From positions 2,852,001 through 2,916,000 of the forward strand of contig NZ_CP041656.2 of the NCBI RefSeq assembly GCF_007290395.2: a stretch of DNA of 64,000 nt, read 5' to 3'. The translations under genes were made by a program, and so were the position numbers. Position 1 is the stretch's first letter, and every line of letters starts with the position of its first letter. The notes under the pieces were generated by a model. The model did not search any database, was not told the origin of the DNA, and saw nothing but the letters and a program-made list of their open reading frames with translations. Below are positions 15,657-23,661 of this stretch, one piece after another. This DNA comes from Bradyrhizobium cosmicum. GTDB taxonomy: Bacteria; Pseudomonadota; Alphaproteobacteria; Rhizobiales; Xanthobacteraceae.

Positions 15657-15789
15657 CGATCTGCGCGTGCTGATCATGCTGGCGGCCGTGCTGATCGTCG
15701 GGCTGCTGGCCGCGGTCGCCGCCGGCAGTCAGCCGTTCATGCACCGGCAGGACGCGGGTTTCGGCTTTCGCTGGGTGAAGCGGCAATGA
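15622..15789 (+). CDS. small membrane protein, 55 aa
   Basis: The 55-residue product has one transmembrane helix (LIMLAAVLIVGLLAAVAAG) followed by a short charged tail. GGGGGAGGGG lies upstream of the ATG at 15622. The stop overlaps the next gene as ATGA, starting the nested early operon. Function unknown. Confidence 0.6.
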   Translation: MSDITARIADPDDLRVLIMLAAVLIVGLLAAVAAGSQPFMHRQDAGFGFRWVKRQ

Positions 15790-16010
15790 TCGCCGCGCGC
15801 GCCATCCTGTTCGGGCTCGACCGCCGCGTCATCGTCGGTGCCGTCCGCGTCGTCGTCGCCGAAGGCGATGCGCCCAAAATCATCATGTTCGATGGCGAGC
15901 CGTTCCTGCAGATGCCGGTGCCGCCGGCGTGGGACGCAAAGGCCGTGCTCGCTTACGGCCAGGAGCGGCCCTATCGCGCCGACGACGGGCTGCTCGAGGT
16001 CGCGTCATGA
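15786..16010 (+). CDS. hypothetical phage protein, 74 aa
   Basis: The 74-residue product looks like a small beta-rich protein (RRVIVGAVRVVVAEGDAPKI, then FLQMPVPPAW). ATGA overlaps at both ends tie it to the operon. No family recognised. Confidence 0.6.
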   Translation: MIAARAILFGLDRRVIVGAVRVVVAEGDAPKIIMFDGEPFLQMPVPPAWDAKAVLAYGQERPYRADDGLLEVAS

Positions 16011-16168
16011 GCACCACCGAGCACACGCGCCGGCTCCTGCTCGAGCGCAGCGCCAAGCGCAGCTATTTCCCCAACAATCGCGGGCCGTCCAAGGCCGACC
16101 TGCAGCGCGAGCTGGCCGAGGCGGTGCGCAACACGGCGGCGTTGCAGCCGGAGGAGCGCGCCGAATGA
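16007..16168 (+). CDS. hypothetical phage protein, 53 aa
   Basis: A 53-residue charged protein, with an N-terminal TTEHTRRLLLERSAKRSYFP segment and a predicted C-terminal helix (KADLQRELAEAVRNTAAL). ATGA overlaps occur at both ends. No family recognised. Confidence 0.58.
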   Translation: MSTTEHTRRLLLERSAKRSYFPNNRGPSKADLQRELAEAVRNTAALQPEERAE

Positions 16169-16641
16169 CCGACCAGCTGGCACATACCTCGGCCCGCGAG
16201 GAGCTGAAATCCTACATCGAGCGGATTGAGCGCATAGTCGAGGAAATCGTCGCGCTGAAGGATGGCCAGCGCGTGCTGTTCGCCGAGGCCAAGGCCAAGG
16301 GCTACGACACCAAGGCGATGCGGCGCATCATCAAGCGCCGGCAAAAGGGCCCGAACGAAATCGCCGAGGCCGAGTCGATCGACGGCACCTATATGCACGC
16401 GCTCGGCATGCAAGCGGACAACCCGCTGCACGTCCAGGTCGCGCGCCTGGTCCGCGACGGCATGTCCCGCGACCAGGTGATCGAAGCGTTCCAGCTGCTG
16501 ATTCCGCGCAGCGGCGAAATCATCGCCAGCGTCGGCGGCACGCCGATGCGGCTCTGGCGCACCGAGGACGGCAAGGCCTGCGCCGAGGACTACGTCCCGC
16601 CGCTGTTCGAGCAGTTCATGTCCAAGCGGAAGCCGACATGA
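16165..16641 (+). CDS. GapR/DUF2312-like nucleoid protein
   Basis: The 158-residue product opens with a long helix (REELKSYIERIERIVEEIVA) followed by a segment ending MRRIIKRRQK. This is the signature of the GapR/DUF2312 family, chromosome-structuring proteins of Alphaproteobacteria that bind overtwisted DNA as tetramers. The C-terminal 85 residues (from ESIDGTYMHALG) are not part of that domain and look like a separate phage-specific module. A role in phage DNA topology during replication is inferred. Both ends overlap neighbours by ATGA. Confidence 0.78.
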   Translation: MTDQLAHTSAREELKSYIERIERIVEEIVALKDGQRVLFAEAKAKGYDTKAMRRIIKRRQKGPNEIAEAESIDGTYMHALGMQADNPLHVQVARLVRDGMSRDQVIEAFQLLIPRSGEIIASVGGTPMRLWRTEDGKACAEDYVPPLFEQFMSKRKPT

Positions 16642-17135
16642 TGCACGCGCCGGTCGACGTCACCAATGCGCGCGCGGTCGCCTTCGACCTGCCAGACCTA
16701 TTGGCGACGCCGTGCCGCAGGATCTGGCTGTCGCAGCGCGAGCCGGTCTGGACGCTGGTCGATGCCGTCGACTTCGTCTGGCTCTCCGAGAACATGTGGA
16801 ACGTCTGGCACGCCGGCAGCGGCCGCGGCGACAGCTGGATGCTCTACGCCAAGCGCAACGTCGGGCCGGCGCGCTCCACCGTTCGCATGCATCGCGAGAT
16901 CATGATCGCGGCAGATCCCGGTCGGGATGATGCGTTCCTCGCCGCCCATGTCGTCGACCACATCAACGGCCAGACGCTCGACAACCGGCGCTGCAACCTG
17001 CGCTGGGCCACCAAGCGCGACAACGCCATCAGCCGCCGCACGCGCGGCACTGCGCCGACGCTCGACGCGATCGTGCGCCAGATCGTCGCCGACGCCCTCG
17101 CTGCGGCGTCCCAACTGGAGGAGATGCCGTTTTGA
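16638..17135 (+). CDS. HNH homing-type endonuclease
   Basis: The 165-residue product has the layout of free-standing phage HNH enzymes: an N-terminal beta-rich WLSQREPVWTLVDAVDFVWL segment, a conserved MHREIM motif, then the HNH core VVDHINGQTLDNRRCNLRWA with His and paired Asn residues. It would nick or cut DNA. It sits mid-operon with ATGA/TTGA overlaps and interrupts no gene, so it may be domesticated rather than an active homing element. Confidence 0.8.
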   Translation: MMHAPVDVTNARAVAFDLPDLLATPCRRIWLSQREPVWTLVDAVDFVWLSENMWNVWHAGSGRGDSWMLYAKRNVGPARSTVRMHREIMIAADPGRDDAFLAAHVVDHINGQTLDNRRCNLRWATKRDNAISRRTRGTAPTLDAIVRQIVADALAAASQLEEMPF

Positions 17136-17428
17136 GCCGCGTAACCACTCGCATTCGCACGGTCATCCGCGATGGTCGCATCATCCATCACGACCGCACC
17201 ATCTCATGGGCGCGGGCTGACCGGATTGCTGGCCGGCGTTTAGATCGCCGCAAGAATTATTGCGTGATCGAGGGGCATGTGTGCTCGGCGGTGACGTGGA
17301 CGCAACGTTGCTCGGGCTGCTCGGAAGGGCTTCTGGATGATCGTGGCGGCGGCTGCGGCGAGTGCGGCCATCACGGCGTCGTGCGCTGCTCGCAGTGGTT
17401 GCCCGACGACGGGAGCGAGCCGCGATGA
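17132..17428 (+). CDS. small Cys-rich zinc-binding-like protein, 98 aa
   Basis: The start is TTG at 17132, overlapping the previous stop as TTGA. The N-terminus is basic. The C-terminal half has several Cys pairs (CVIEGHVC, CSGCSEG, CGECGHHG), consistent with one or two zinc ribbons. The stop overlaps the next ATG. It is probably a nucleic-acid-binding accessory protein; no named family. Confidence 0.6.
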   Translation: MSRVTTRIRTVIRDGRIIHHDRTISWARADRIAGRRLDRRKNYCVIEGHVCSAVTWTQRCSGCSEGLLDDRGGGCGECGHHGVVRCSQWLPDDGSEPR

Positions 17429-19461
17429 CGCTCTCGTTCCATCCCTATGCCAACCTGTTCCCGTTGATCGAGGGGCAGGAATTCTACGATCTCGCGGAGG
17501 ATATCCGCGTCAACGGGCTGCGCGATCGGATCGATACGCTCGGCGACCAAATCCTCGACGGTCGCAACCGCTACCGCGCCCTGGTCTGGCTGATCACGAC
17601 GGGCGAGCTGCTCGGCAGCGGCTGGGGCGAGGGGTCGGAATGGGAGGCGCTCGGCCTTGAGGGCGAGGCGCTGCCAGCGCATCTGCTCCGGGTCGATAGT
17701 TGGTTCTTTTATCCGTTCCAGCCGGACATCCATGGCGATCCGCTGGCTTACGTTCTGTCCAAGAATCTCAGCCGTCGGCACCTGACCGACGACCAGCGTC
17801 GCATGATCGCGGCTGAGCTGGTCACCATGGGCAAGGGCCGCCCGGGGAAAATGCCGCAATCTGCGGGATTTTCGCGGGAGCGGGCTGCTGCTGCGCTGTC
17901 GACCGACGCCGCCGGCGTCGAGCGGGCGCGCACCGTCATCAAGCGGGCGGCGCCGGAGGTGGTCGAGGCCGTCAAGTCGGGCGACATGTCGGTCGCGGCC
18001 GCGGCCGAAATCGCCGCGCAGCCGGTCGAGCGCCAGGCCGAGATTGCCAGGGCGCTAACGCGGGATGCCTCCGGCAAGCTGACCGACGAGGCCAAGAAGG
18101 CGCTGGCGCCGCTGGTGCGCGAGATCCGCGCCGACAAGATCGCGGCCAAGAGGGGGCGGCGGGTCGAGCGCGAGCAGACCTTCGGCCGCAAGGTCCAGGC
18201 GCTGCCGGGGGATTTCTACGGCGTCGCGATCGAGGACTTTGAGTGGCATCACGCGGCCTGGTCGGAAGAGACCGGCAGCGAAAAAAGCCCGTCGATGCAC
18301 TACGAGACCGCGCTCGACGCGCAGACGCCCGAGGCGATCGTTGCCCGTTGCGCCGACCGCTTCGCGTGCCTGGCGCCGGACTGCATCCTTTTCAAGTGGG
18401 TGACGATTCCGCACCTTGCGATCGGCATCAAGGTGCTCGAGCTGCAGGGCTTCAACTACGTCACCAGCCTGGTCTGGAACAAGGAGCGGGCAGGGGCATC
18501 GCGCGGGCCGGGCTACTGGGTCACGGGCGAGCACGAAATCGTGCTGGTCGGCGTTCGCGGCAAGGTCGTGGCGCCAGCAACGGCGCATTTCCGCAGCAAC
18601 TTCTCGGCGCCGGTCGGCGAGCATTCGGAGAAGCCCGACAACCTGCACGACATGATCGAGTTTCACTGGCCGAACGTGCCGAAGGTGGAATTCAACGCGC
18701 GCCGGCGCCGTGATGGCTGGGCCGCATGGGGCTTTGATGCGCCCGACGTCACTACCCTCCCGGTGCCCTCCGGTGAGACCGAGGTGGCCGCAGCGGAAGC
18801 AACGGACGGGGCCAGCGCCGCTGCGGCCGTCGAGGCTTTGGACCGCGCGCCCTATGACGCCGGCGACACCATCGTGATCGACCAGCTCGCGGGCTCCGAA
18901 TGGCTGGCGCCGGCCGCGGCCGAGCCGTTCGATCCCGCCTCGATCGACGAGCGCGAGGCGCTCAAGATCCTGTCCGACTTCTGCCACAAGCGCCGCGACA
19001 TCGCGCCAGCGCTCGGCGAGTTCTATCTCGCGCGCGGCTACACGCATCAATCCGGCGATCAATGGGCGTTGCGCGGGCAGGGCTGGGACCGCCTGCGCGA
19101 GCTGGAAGCCGCGGTGGCGCCGCCGGCGCCGGCCGTCGCTCTCACCGAGCCCTATCGCGCGGCGCAGCCGAGCCTGTTCGATGTGGCGCGCCAACTCGAC
19201 GACGCACCAAAGGCCGAGGTCGTCGACGGCGTGCTGCAGACGCGCCTGCCGGTCGACGACGACGAGCTCGCCGAGCAGCTCGCGCTGCTCGCGGTCCGCG
19301 CGGGCGAGGCGATCGACGGCGACATGGCGCGCCACCTGGTCGGCAAGGATCTGGCGCACGCAACCACCAAGGCTCTCAAGATCACCGAGCGCGGCGAGGC
19401 CTTCCTGGCGCAGCTGGTCGCGCCGGCAACCTTTCAACAGCAGAGGGTAGGGGCGCGATGA
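17425..19461 (+). CDS. ParB-like nuclease / MT-A70 methyltransferase fusion
   Basis: The 678-residue product has an N-terminal ParB/sulfiredoxin-type domain (residues 1-110: FYDLAEDIRVNGLRDRID, then GDQILDGRNRYRA), a helical KorB-like segment and an MT-A70 adenine methyltransferase domain (about 250-430). MT-A70 landmarks present include FKWVTIPHLAIGIKVLELQG, VWNKE, GYWVTGEHEIVLVG, HSEKPD and GWAAWGFD. The catalytic DPPW motif position reads DFEW (in AIEDFEWHHAAW), so activity may be altered or lost. A C-terminal domain (~500-678) has a HTH-like part. Such fusions are frequent in phages and are thought to modify DNA against restriction. The degenerate motif is the oddity. Confidence 0.8.
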   Translation: MTLSFHPYANLFPLIEGQEFYDLAEDIRVNGLRDRIDTLGDQILDGRNRYRALVWLITTGELLGSGWGEGSEWEALGLEGEALPAHLLRVDSWFFYPFQPDIHGDPLAYVLSKNLSRRHLTDDQRRMIAAELVTMGKGRPGKMPQSAGFSRERAAAALSTDAAGVERARTVIKRAAPEVVEAVKSGDMSVAAAAEIAAQPVERQAEIARALTRDASGKLTDEAKKALAPLVREIRADKIAAKRGRRVEREQTFGRKVQALPGDFYGVAIEDFEWHHAAWSEETGSEKSPSMHYETALDAQTPEAIVARCADRFACLAPDCILFKWVTIPHLAIGIKVLELQGFNYVTSLVWNKERAGASRGPGYWVTGEHEIVLVGVRGKVVAPATAHFRSNFSAPVGEHSEKPDNLHDMIEFHWPNVPKVEFNARRRRDGWAAWGFDAPDVTTLPVPSGETEVAAAEATDGASAAAAVEALDRAPYDAGDTIVIDQLAGSEWLAPAAAEPFDPASIDEREALKILSDFCHKRRDIAPALGEFYLARGYTHQSGDQWALRGQGWDRLRELEAAVAPPAPAVALTEPYRAAQPSLFDVARQLDDAPKAEVVDGVLQTRLPVDDDELAEQLALLAVRAGEAIDGDMARHLVGKDLAHATTKALKITERGEAFLAQLVAPATFQQQRVGAR

Positions 19462-19991
19462 GCCGTTACGCGGGGTGGATTCAAACCTATACCGGGCGGC
19501 AATTTTGGCCGCTCGATCCACGGCCGGATGATGTCGTGATCGAGGACATCGCGCACGCGCTGGCGATGCAGTGCCGATTTGGCGGGCATTGCTTGCGGTT
19601 CTATTCGAACGCCGAGCACTCCGTCATCGTCTCTCGCTTCAGTGGTGACCACGCGCTCGCGGGTCTGCTGCACGATGGCAGCGAGGCCTACCTGCTGGAC
19701 ATGCTGGCGCCAATCAAGGCGTACATGCCGGATTACAAGGCCGCCGAGAAGCGCTGCCAGGCTGCGGTTTACAAGGCCTTTGGCCTTGCCAATGTCACGC
19801 CACCGGCTGTTAAGCGCGCCGATGTGCGCCTGCTCAAGACCGAGCGCATGCAGGTGATGGCGCAGACAAACGATGATTGGGTCGTCGACAAGGAGGCTCC
19901 TCTCGACGTGCAGATCGTCGGCTGGTCGCCTTCGGTCGCCGAGGTGGCATTCATCGATCGCTTTCGCAAGCTGACACGGGGGCGCAAATGA
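19458..19991 (+). CDS. HD-domain phosphohydrolase, YfbR-like
   Basis: The 177-residue product has HD-superfamily metal ligands in order: His33 (IAHALA), His54 (NAEHSV), His72-Asp73 (LLHDGSEAYLLDM) and a later Asp in the helical region. Phage members often act as 5'-deoxynucleotidases that adjust host nucleotide pools. Other HD enzymes hydrolyse cyclic or signalling nucleotides. The frame overlaps both neighbours by ATGA. Confidence 0.82.
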   Translation: MSRYAGWIQTYTGRQFWPLDPRPDDVVIEDIAHALAMQCRFGGHCLRFYSNAEHSVIVSRFSGDHALAGLLHDGSEAYLLDMLAPIKAYMPDYKAAEKRCQAAVYKAFGLANVTPPAVKRADVRLLKTERMQVMAQTNDDWVVDKEAPLDVQIVGWSPSVAEVAFIDRFRKLTRGRK

Positions 19992-20296
19992 TCGTCGTGC
20001 GCGTCGAGTTGCACTCTGCCATCACGCGCAAGGTCACCGAGATCGCACGCATGCATATCCGCAACCGCGGCGGGACCAGGGATCTCGGCGACTACGCCGT
20101 CGATACGGTTCGCGGCCGCTCGCGCGAACAGCTCGACCGCGGGCCTTGCGTGCGGTCCGGCGAGGTCAAGGCTTACCCGCGCTTGCGCATCCACGTCTGG
20201 CACCTCGTCGCGCGGGCCTTGATCGCAATGAATTACGCCGGTGCGCGCGAGCTGGCGCAGGAAACCGATCTGTTTGGGGAGCAAGAGGGGCAATGA
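19988..20296 (+). CDS. conserved phage hypothetical protein, 102 aa
   Basis: The 102-residue product opens with MIVVRVELHSAITRKVTEIA and contains RNRGGTRDLGDY and HVWHLVARALIAMNY. I recognise this as a widespread hypothetical of alphaproteobacterial siphoviruses, without a known function. It has an alpha/beta composition and ATGA overlaps at both ends. Confidence 0.7.
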   Translation: MIVVRVELHSAITRKVTEIARMHIRNRGGTRDLGDYAVDTVRGRSREQLDRGPCVRSGEVKAYPRLRIHVWHLVARALIAMNYAGARELAQETDLFGEQEGQ

Positions 20297-20532
20297 TCAC
20301 CATCAGCACCAACGTCGCCGTCGGCGCCGGCTCCATCATCGCGGCCGCCGGCTTCCTGCTCGGCTACGCCATCGCCTGGCGCCAGCGCGGCAACTACGAC
20401 GCGCGCTCGCTGGCCGAGGTGATGCAGTCGGCGCCGGCCGCGCTGCTGCCCTGTGACATGCCGCTGACCGCGGACGAGCTGGAGCGCCTGCGCTTTTTCC
20501 GCCTGATGAATCCCACGGAGATGCATCCGTGA
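20293..20532 (+). CDS. small membrane protein, 79 aa
   Basis: The 79-residue product has an N-terminal transmembrane helix (GAGSIIAAAGFLLGYAIAW) and a soluble C-terminus. It overlaps its neighbours by ATGA and GTGA. Function unknown. Confidence 0.58.
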   Translation: MITISTNVAVGAGSIIAAAGFLLGYAIAWRQRGNYDARSLAEVMQSAPAALLPCDMPLTADELERLRFFRLMNPTEMHP

Positions 20533-20744
20533 GGCGCCACAAATGGAGCGAAAAGGTCCGTCAGCCGAACGGCGACAGCCGCAGGATCTGCACGCGCGAG
20601 GGCTGCGACATCGTCTGCGTCTCCTGCCACGGCATCGATGCGCACGGCCGCCAGGATCACTGGAAGGAATGGTGGCGCGGCAGCGAGAAAATCCAGGTCG
20701 GTGGCCTGACGCCGGCGTGTGAGCCCGTCGAGGTCGACGCATGA
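20529..20744 (+). CDS. small Cys/His protein, 71 aa
   Basis: GTG start at 20529. The core CTREGCDIVCVSCHGIDAHG contains a C-x4-C-x3-C-x2-C-H arrangement suitable for zinc. The rest is charged and Trp-rich (WKEWWRG). Coupled to its neighbours by GTGA and ATGA overlaps. Function unknown. Confidence 0.58.
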   Translation: MRRHKWSEKVRQPNGDSRRICTREGCDIVCVSCHGIDAHGRQDHWKEWWRGSEKIQVGGLTPACEPVEVDA

Positions 20745-21625
20745 ACGCGATCACCCGTCCGCCGGTCCGCTGGCATGGCGCAAAGTTCCTGATGTCGCGC
20801 CAGATCCTGCCGCATCTGCCGTCGCATCGGCTCTACACCGAAGTGTTCGGCGGCGGCGCCGGCGTGCTGCTGCACAAGCCGCGCAGTCATGCCGAGGTCT
20901 ACAATGACCTCGACGACGACATCGTCGGGCTGTTTCGCGTGCTGCAGGACGAGTCCGCGGCGGCGCGGCTGATCGAATTGCTGCGGCTGACGCCGTTCGC
21001 ACGGGCCGAATTCGAGCTGGCCTATGAATGGTCGCCGGATCCCATCGAGCGGGCGCGGCGGCTGGTGATGCGGTCGTTCATGGGGTTCGGCAGCAACGCG
21101 CATTCATCGACGCAGCGCGGCCACCAGTCGACCGGCTTCCGCTCCAATTCCAACCGCGGCGGCACCACGCCGGCGCACGATTGGGCCAATCTGCCCGATG
21201 CTTATCCCGCCATCGTCGATCGCTTCCGCGGCGTCGTCATCGAGCATCGCGATGCTCTGGAGGTGCTGCAGCGGCATGACGGCGAGGGCTCGCTGCACTA
21301 CGTCGATCCGCCCTACGTTCACGACACCCGGTCGATGTTCAAGGGCGGCAAGTCTGCCTACAAGCACGAATTGGACCTGGCCGGACACAACCGGCTGATG
21401 GGTGTGCTGCGCGGCCTCAGGGGCATGGTGGTGCTTTCCGGCTATGCCCATGGCCTCTATGACGCCGCGCTGAGCGACTGGCGCCGGGTCGAATTCAAGG
21501 CCTATGCCGACGGCGCGCGCGAGCGCGAGGAGGTGCTCTGGATCAATCCTGCGGCGACTGCCGCGCTCGACCGTGAGCGCGCCGGCATCGGCGTGACGCC
21601 GCTGTTCGCGGGGAGGGTGGCATGA
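20741..21625 (+). CDS. DNA adenine N6-methyltransferase, Dam/D12 class
   Basis: The 294-residue product has the SAM-binding motif TEVFGGGAGV (about 33-42), a DLDDDIVGLF segment and the catalytic DPPY at 189-192. Together these identify a D12-class N6-adenine methylase. It probably protects phage DNA from host restriction or marks it for replication. With the ParB/MT-A70 fusion upstream, the phage carries two adenine-methylase-type proteins, only this one with an intact catalytic motif. Confidence 0.9.
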   Translation: MNAITRPPVRWHGAKFLMSRQILPHLPSHRLYTEVFGGGAGVLLHKPRSHAEVYNDLDDDIVGLFRVLQDESAAARLIELLRLTPFARAEFELAYEWSPDPIERARRLVMRSFMGFGSNAHSSTQRGHQSTGFRSNSNRGGTTPAHDWANLPDAYPAIVDRFRGVVIEHRDALEVLQRHDGEGSLHYVDPPYVHDTRSMFKGGKSAYKHELDLAGHNRLMGVLRGLRGMVVLSGYAHGLYDAALSDWRRVEFKAYADGAREREEVLWINPAATAALDRERAGIGVTPLFAGRVA

Positions 21626-22074
21626 TCCGGCGCTCGCATTGGACCGAAGCTGACCAGGCGAGGCTGTTGAAGCTGCGCGACGACGACGGGCTGGACTGGT
21701 CGGCGGTCGCAGCGGCGATGCCGGGCCGCACGTTGGCGGCTTGCAAGGTCCAGTATTACGACCGGCTGCGGGATCGCTGTCGCGCTCGGCGCAACAACGC
21801 GACGCGGCAGCTGCCGCCCGCGCCGCCGCGTCCTGCGCCGGTTGCTCCGCCCGCTGTCACGCCGGCGCCGGTCGTCGCGCGCGAGGCCTGCGGCGGGTCG
21901 CTGGCTGGCCTGCGCGAGGCGGCCGAACTGCGCCTGCGCATCGCCGAGCGCGGCCTTACGGGCGGTGTGTTCGGAGATCCGCCGCCTGGCCGGTCCGCGC
22001 TCGACGCGCGCGCCAGGCCCGCTGCGGCGGCGCCTGAGCTGCCTTACAAGCGCGGGGGCCTGGATGGCTATTGA
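21622..22074 (+). CDS. Myb/SANT-like DNA-binding protein
   Basis: The 150-residue product has an N-terminal Myb/SANT-like trihelical unit with spaced tryptophans (HWTEADQARLLKLRDDDGLD, then WSAVAAAMPGRT). A basic segment, a Pro/Ala-rich linker and a helical tail follow. It probably binds DNA. The next gene starts inside its last 11 bases. Confidence 0.65.
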   Translation: MIRRSHWTEADQARLLKLRDDDGLDWSAVAAAMPGRTLAACKVQYYDRLRDRCRARRNNATRQLPPAPPRPAPVAPPAVTPAPVVAREACGGSLAGLREAAELRLRIAERGLTGGVFGDPPPGRSALDARARPAAAAPELPYKRGGLDGY

Positions 22075-22396
22075 TCTTGTCCTGCGCACGCTGGCCGCCG
22101 GCGGCGAGCCCGCGGTCAAGCTTGCGAACATCATCCAGAAACTCGTCAATGAGGCGTCCAAGCTCGGCGAGCTGGACATCGCCATCCGCGTCGTCTCGAC
22201 CGGCCAGATCCTGACCGAGGAGGAGGCGGACGATCTGCCGCCCGAGCAGCTCGCTGCCGTGAAAGATCACCTTGTCCGCATCAAGCACTTTCCTGTGCGT
22301 TGGCTCGACCGGCTCGAGGATGCAATCGAGCGCGGGCTGCTGTGGGACCGATCCGACGACGACATCGTCCGGATCATGCTGGTGGGACCGCGATAA
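22064..22396 (+). CDS. hypothetical phage protein, 110 aa
   Basis: The 110-residue, mostly helical acidic product contains TEEEADDLPPEQLAAVKDHL. ATG 22064 overlaps the previous stop by 11 nt. No family recognised. Its position immediately before the replication gene may suggest a replication or regulatory accessory. Confidence 0.58.
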   Translation: MAIDLVLRTLAAGGEPAVKLANIIQKLVNEASKLGELDIAIRVVSTGQILTEEEADDLPPEQLAAVKDHLVRIKHFPVRWLDRLEDAIERGLLWDRSDDDIVRIMLVGPR

Positions 22397-22453
22397 CGAA
22401 ACCAGTTCTGTTGCTTACCGCGTCCAGTTGAATCGAAAAATTAAGAGCATCAC

Positions 22454-23638
22454 ATGACAACCGCGAAACGGCGAGCCCGCCGCATCGCCGCCGATGAGGC
22501 GCACGCATGGGCACGAAACCTCAAGCTCCGCAATCTGCAGGCCTCGATCCTCCTGCGCAGTTTGTCGCTGTACGTCGACGGCGATGGCGTCGCGTTCGCT
22601 GCGATCCCGACGCTCGCCGAGGACTGCGACGGGCTGTCGATCGACACGGTGCGGCGCCGGCTGGTCTGGCTGGAGCAGGTGGGTGCGATCGCGCGGCAGC
22701 CGCAATGGCTCGACGAGAACGGCGTCCGCAATGGTGCGGGTCGGGGCAAGCGAACGACCGATGAAATCCGCTTGCTGTTCGATGCTGATCCGGAGCTGAT
22801 CGAGGCGCGGGCGCAGGGGCGTGAACCTCATGTCGATGCTTACGAAAACCCTGCAAAAACAACGGCGATTAGCCCTAGCAGCCAGCTAGGGCTAAATCCG
22901 GACGTTAGCCCTGCGCCAACCCTCGGCCAGCACTCGGTTAGCCCTAGCAGTACTTGCGACCAGCTAATCTCTGAACCTGAACCTGAACCTGAATCCCCCA
23001 AAGCCCCCGAGGGGGGCGAGGGTGAGCGCTGCGCTGTTGAGGAAAGCGAACCGGATGGCTTCGCTGCAGCGTGGTCGGCATGGCCTGGTCGCGAGGTGCA
23101 GGGGCATCGCCGCGATCTCGCCGCGACCGAGTTCCGCCTGCTCTCGCCGGAGCAGCGCTTGCACTGCTGCGCGGCGGTCCCGTTGTTCGCTGCGGCGTTG
23201 TCCAGGGCAGGGCGCACCAAGCCGCCGAATTTCCATCTGTGGATACGCAACCGCGGCTTTGAGGAATTTCCGTATCGGCCCGACGGCGCGTCGCCGGTTG
23301 CAACGGGACCGATCGAGGAAAACTCCGAGGCGGGCCGGGCCATCGCTGCGCTCTACGCGGTCGCCAGAACGCGGCCCTATGTCAGCAATGGCAGGGTCGT
23401 CTATCCCGGCGCCGTCAGCGCGCAAATTCTGGCCTTCGCGCATGTGGCCGACAAAGCGGCTTGGCGGTGGATCACCGATCGGCAGCAGATCGCCGCATGG
23501 CAGGCGTTCATCGGCGCGCACGTGTTCGGCGGCCGATCGCCGCTGCTCGAAAAGCGCGGCGACGAAATGGGCTTCTACGCGCCGGCCAAATGGCCGCCGC
23601 GCAAGGACGGCGGCTGGCCGGAATCGGACGCCGCGTAA
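22454..23638 (+). CDS. phage replication protein, O-like HTH
   Basis: The 394-residue product has an N-terminal winged-helix region (residues 20-80: LRSLSLYVDGDGVAFAAIPT, then LSIDTVRRRLVWLEQVGAI). A low-complexity linker follows (about 130-200, with an EPEPEPE run), then a C-terminal helical domain. This resembles lambda O-type initiators: an HTH domain binding origin iterons, a linker, and a domain recruiting the helicase. The linker DNA holds an iteron-like repeat block, as in the lambda O gene. No helicase gene is seen, so host DnaB is probably recruited. Replication role inferred from architecture and position. Confidence 0.7.
   Translation: MTTAKRRARRIAADEAHAWARNLKLRNLQASILLRSLSLYVDGDGVAFAAIPTLAEDCDGLSIDTVRRRLVWLEQVGAIARQPQWLDENGVRNGAGRGKRTTDEIRLLFDADPELIEARAQGREPHVDAYENPAKTTAISPSSQLGLNPDVSPAPTLGQHSVSPSSTCDQLISEPEPEPESPKAPEGGEGERCAVEESEPDGFAAAWSAWPGREVQGHRRDLAATEFRLLSPEQRLHCCAAVPLFAAALSRAGRTKPPNFHLWIRNRGFEEFPYRPDGASPVATGPIEENSEAGRAIAALYAVARTRPYVSNGRVVYPGAVSAQILAFAHVADKAAWRWITDRQQIAAWQAFIGAHVFGGRSPLLEKRGDEMGFYAPAKWPPRKDGGWPESDAA
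22869..22950. repeat. iteron-like repeats, candidate phage origin
   Basis: TTAGCCCTAGC occurs at 22869-22879 and 22938-22948, inverted at 22885-22895, and as a variant (TTAGCCCTGCG) at 22905-22915. The first and inverted copies form a 10-bp palindrome with a 5-nt centre. The block lies within the linker of the replication gene, as lambda-type origins do. Confidence 0.6.
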
Positions 23639-23661
23639 GCATCACAGGCAGGGGGAGACGA

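Noticed and set aside
22972..22993. GAACCT hexamer tandem run next to the iterons
   Set aside because: A short coding microsatellite encoding an EPEPEPE linker; there is no reason to treat it as an origin element.
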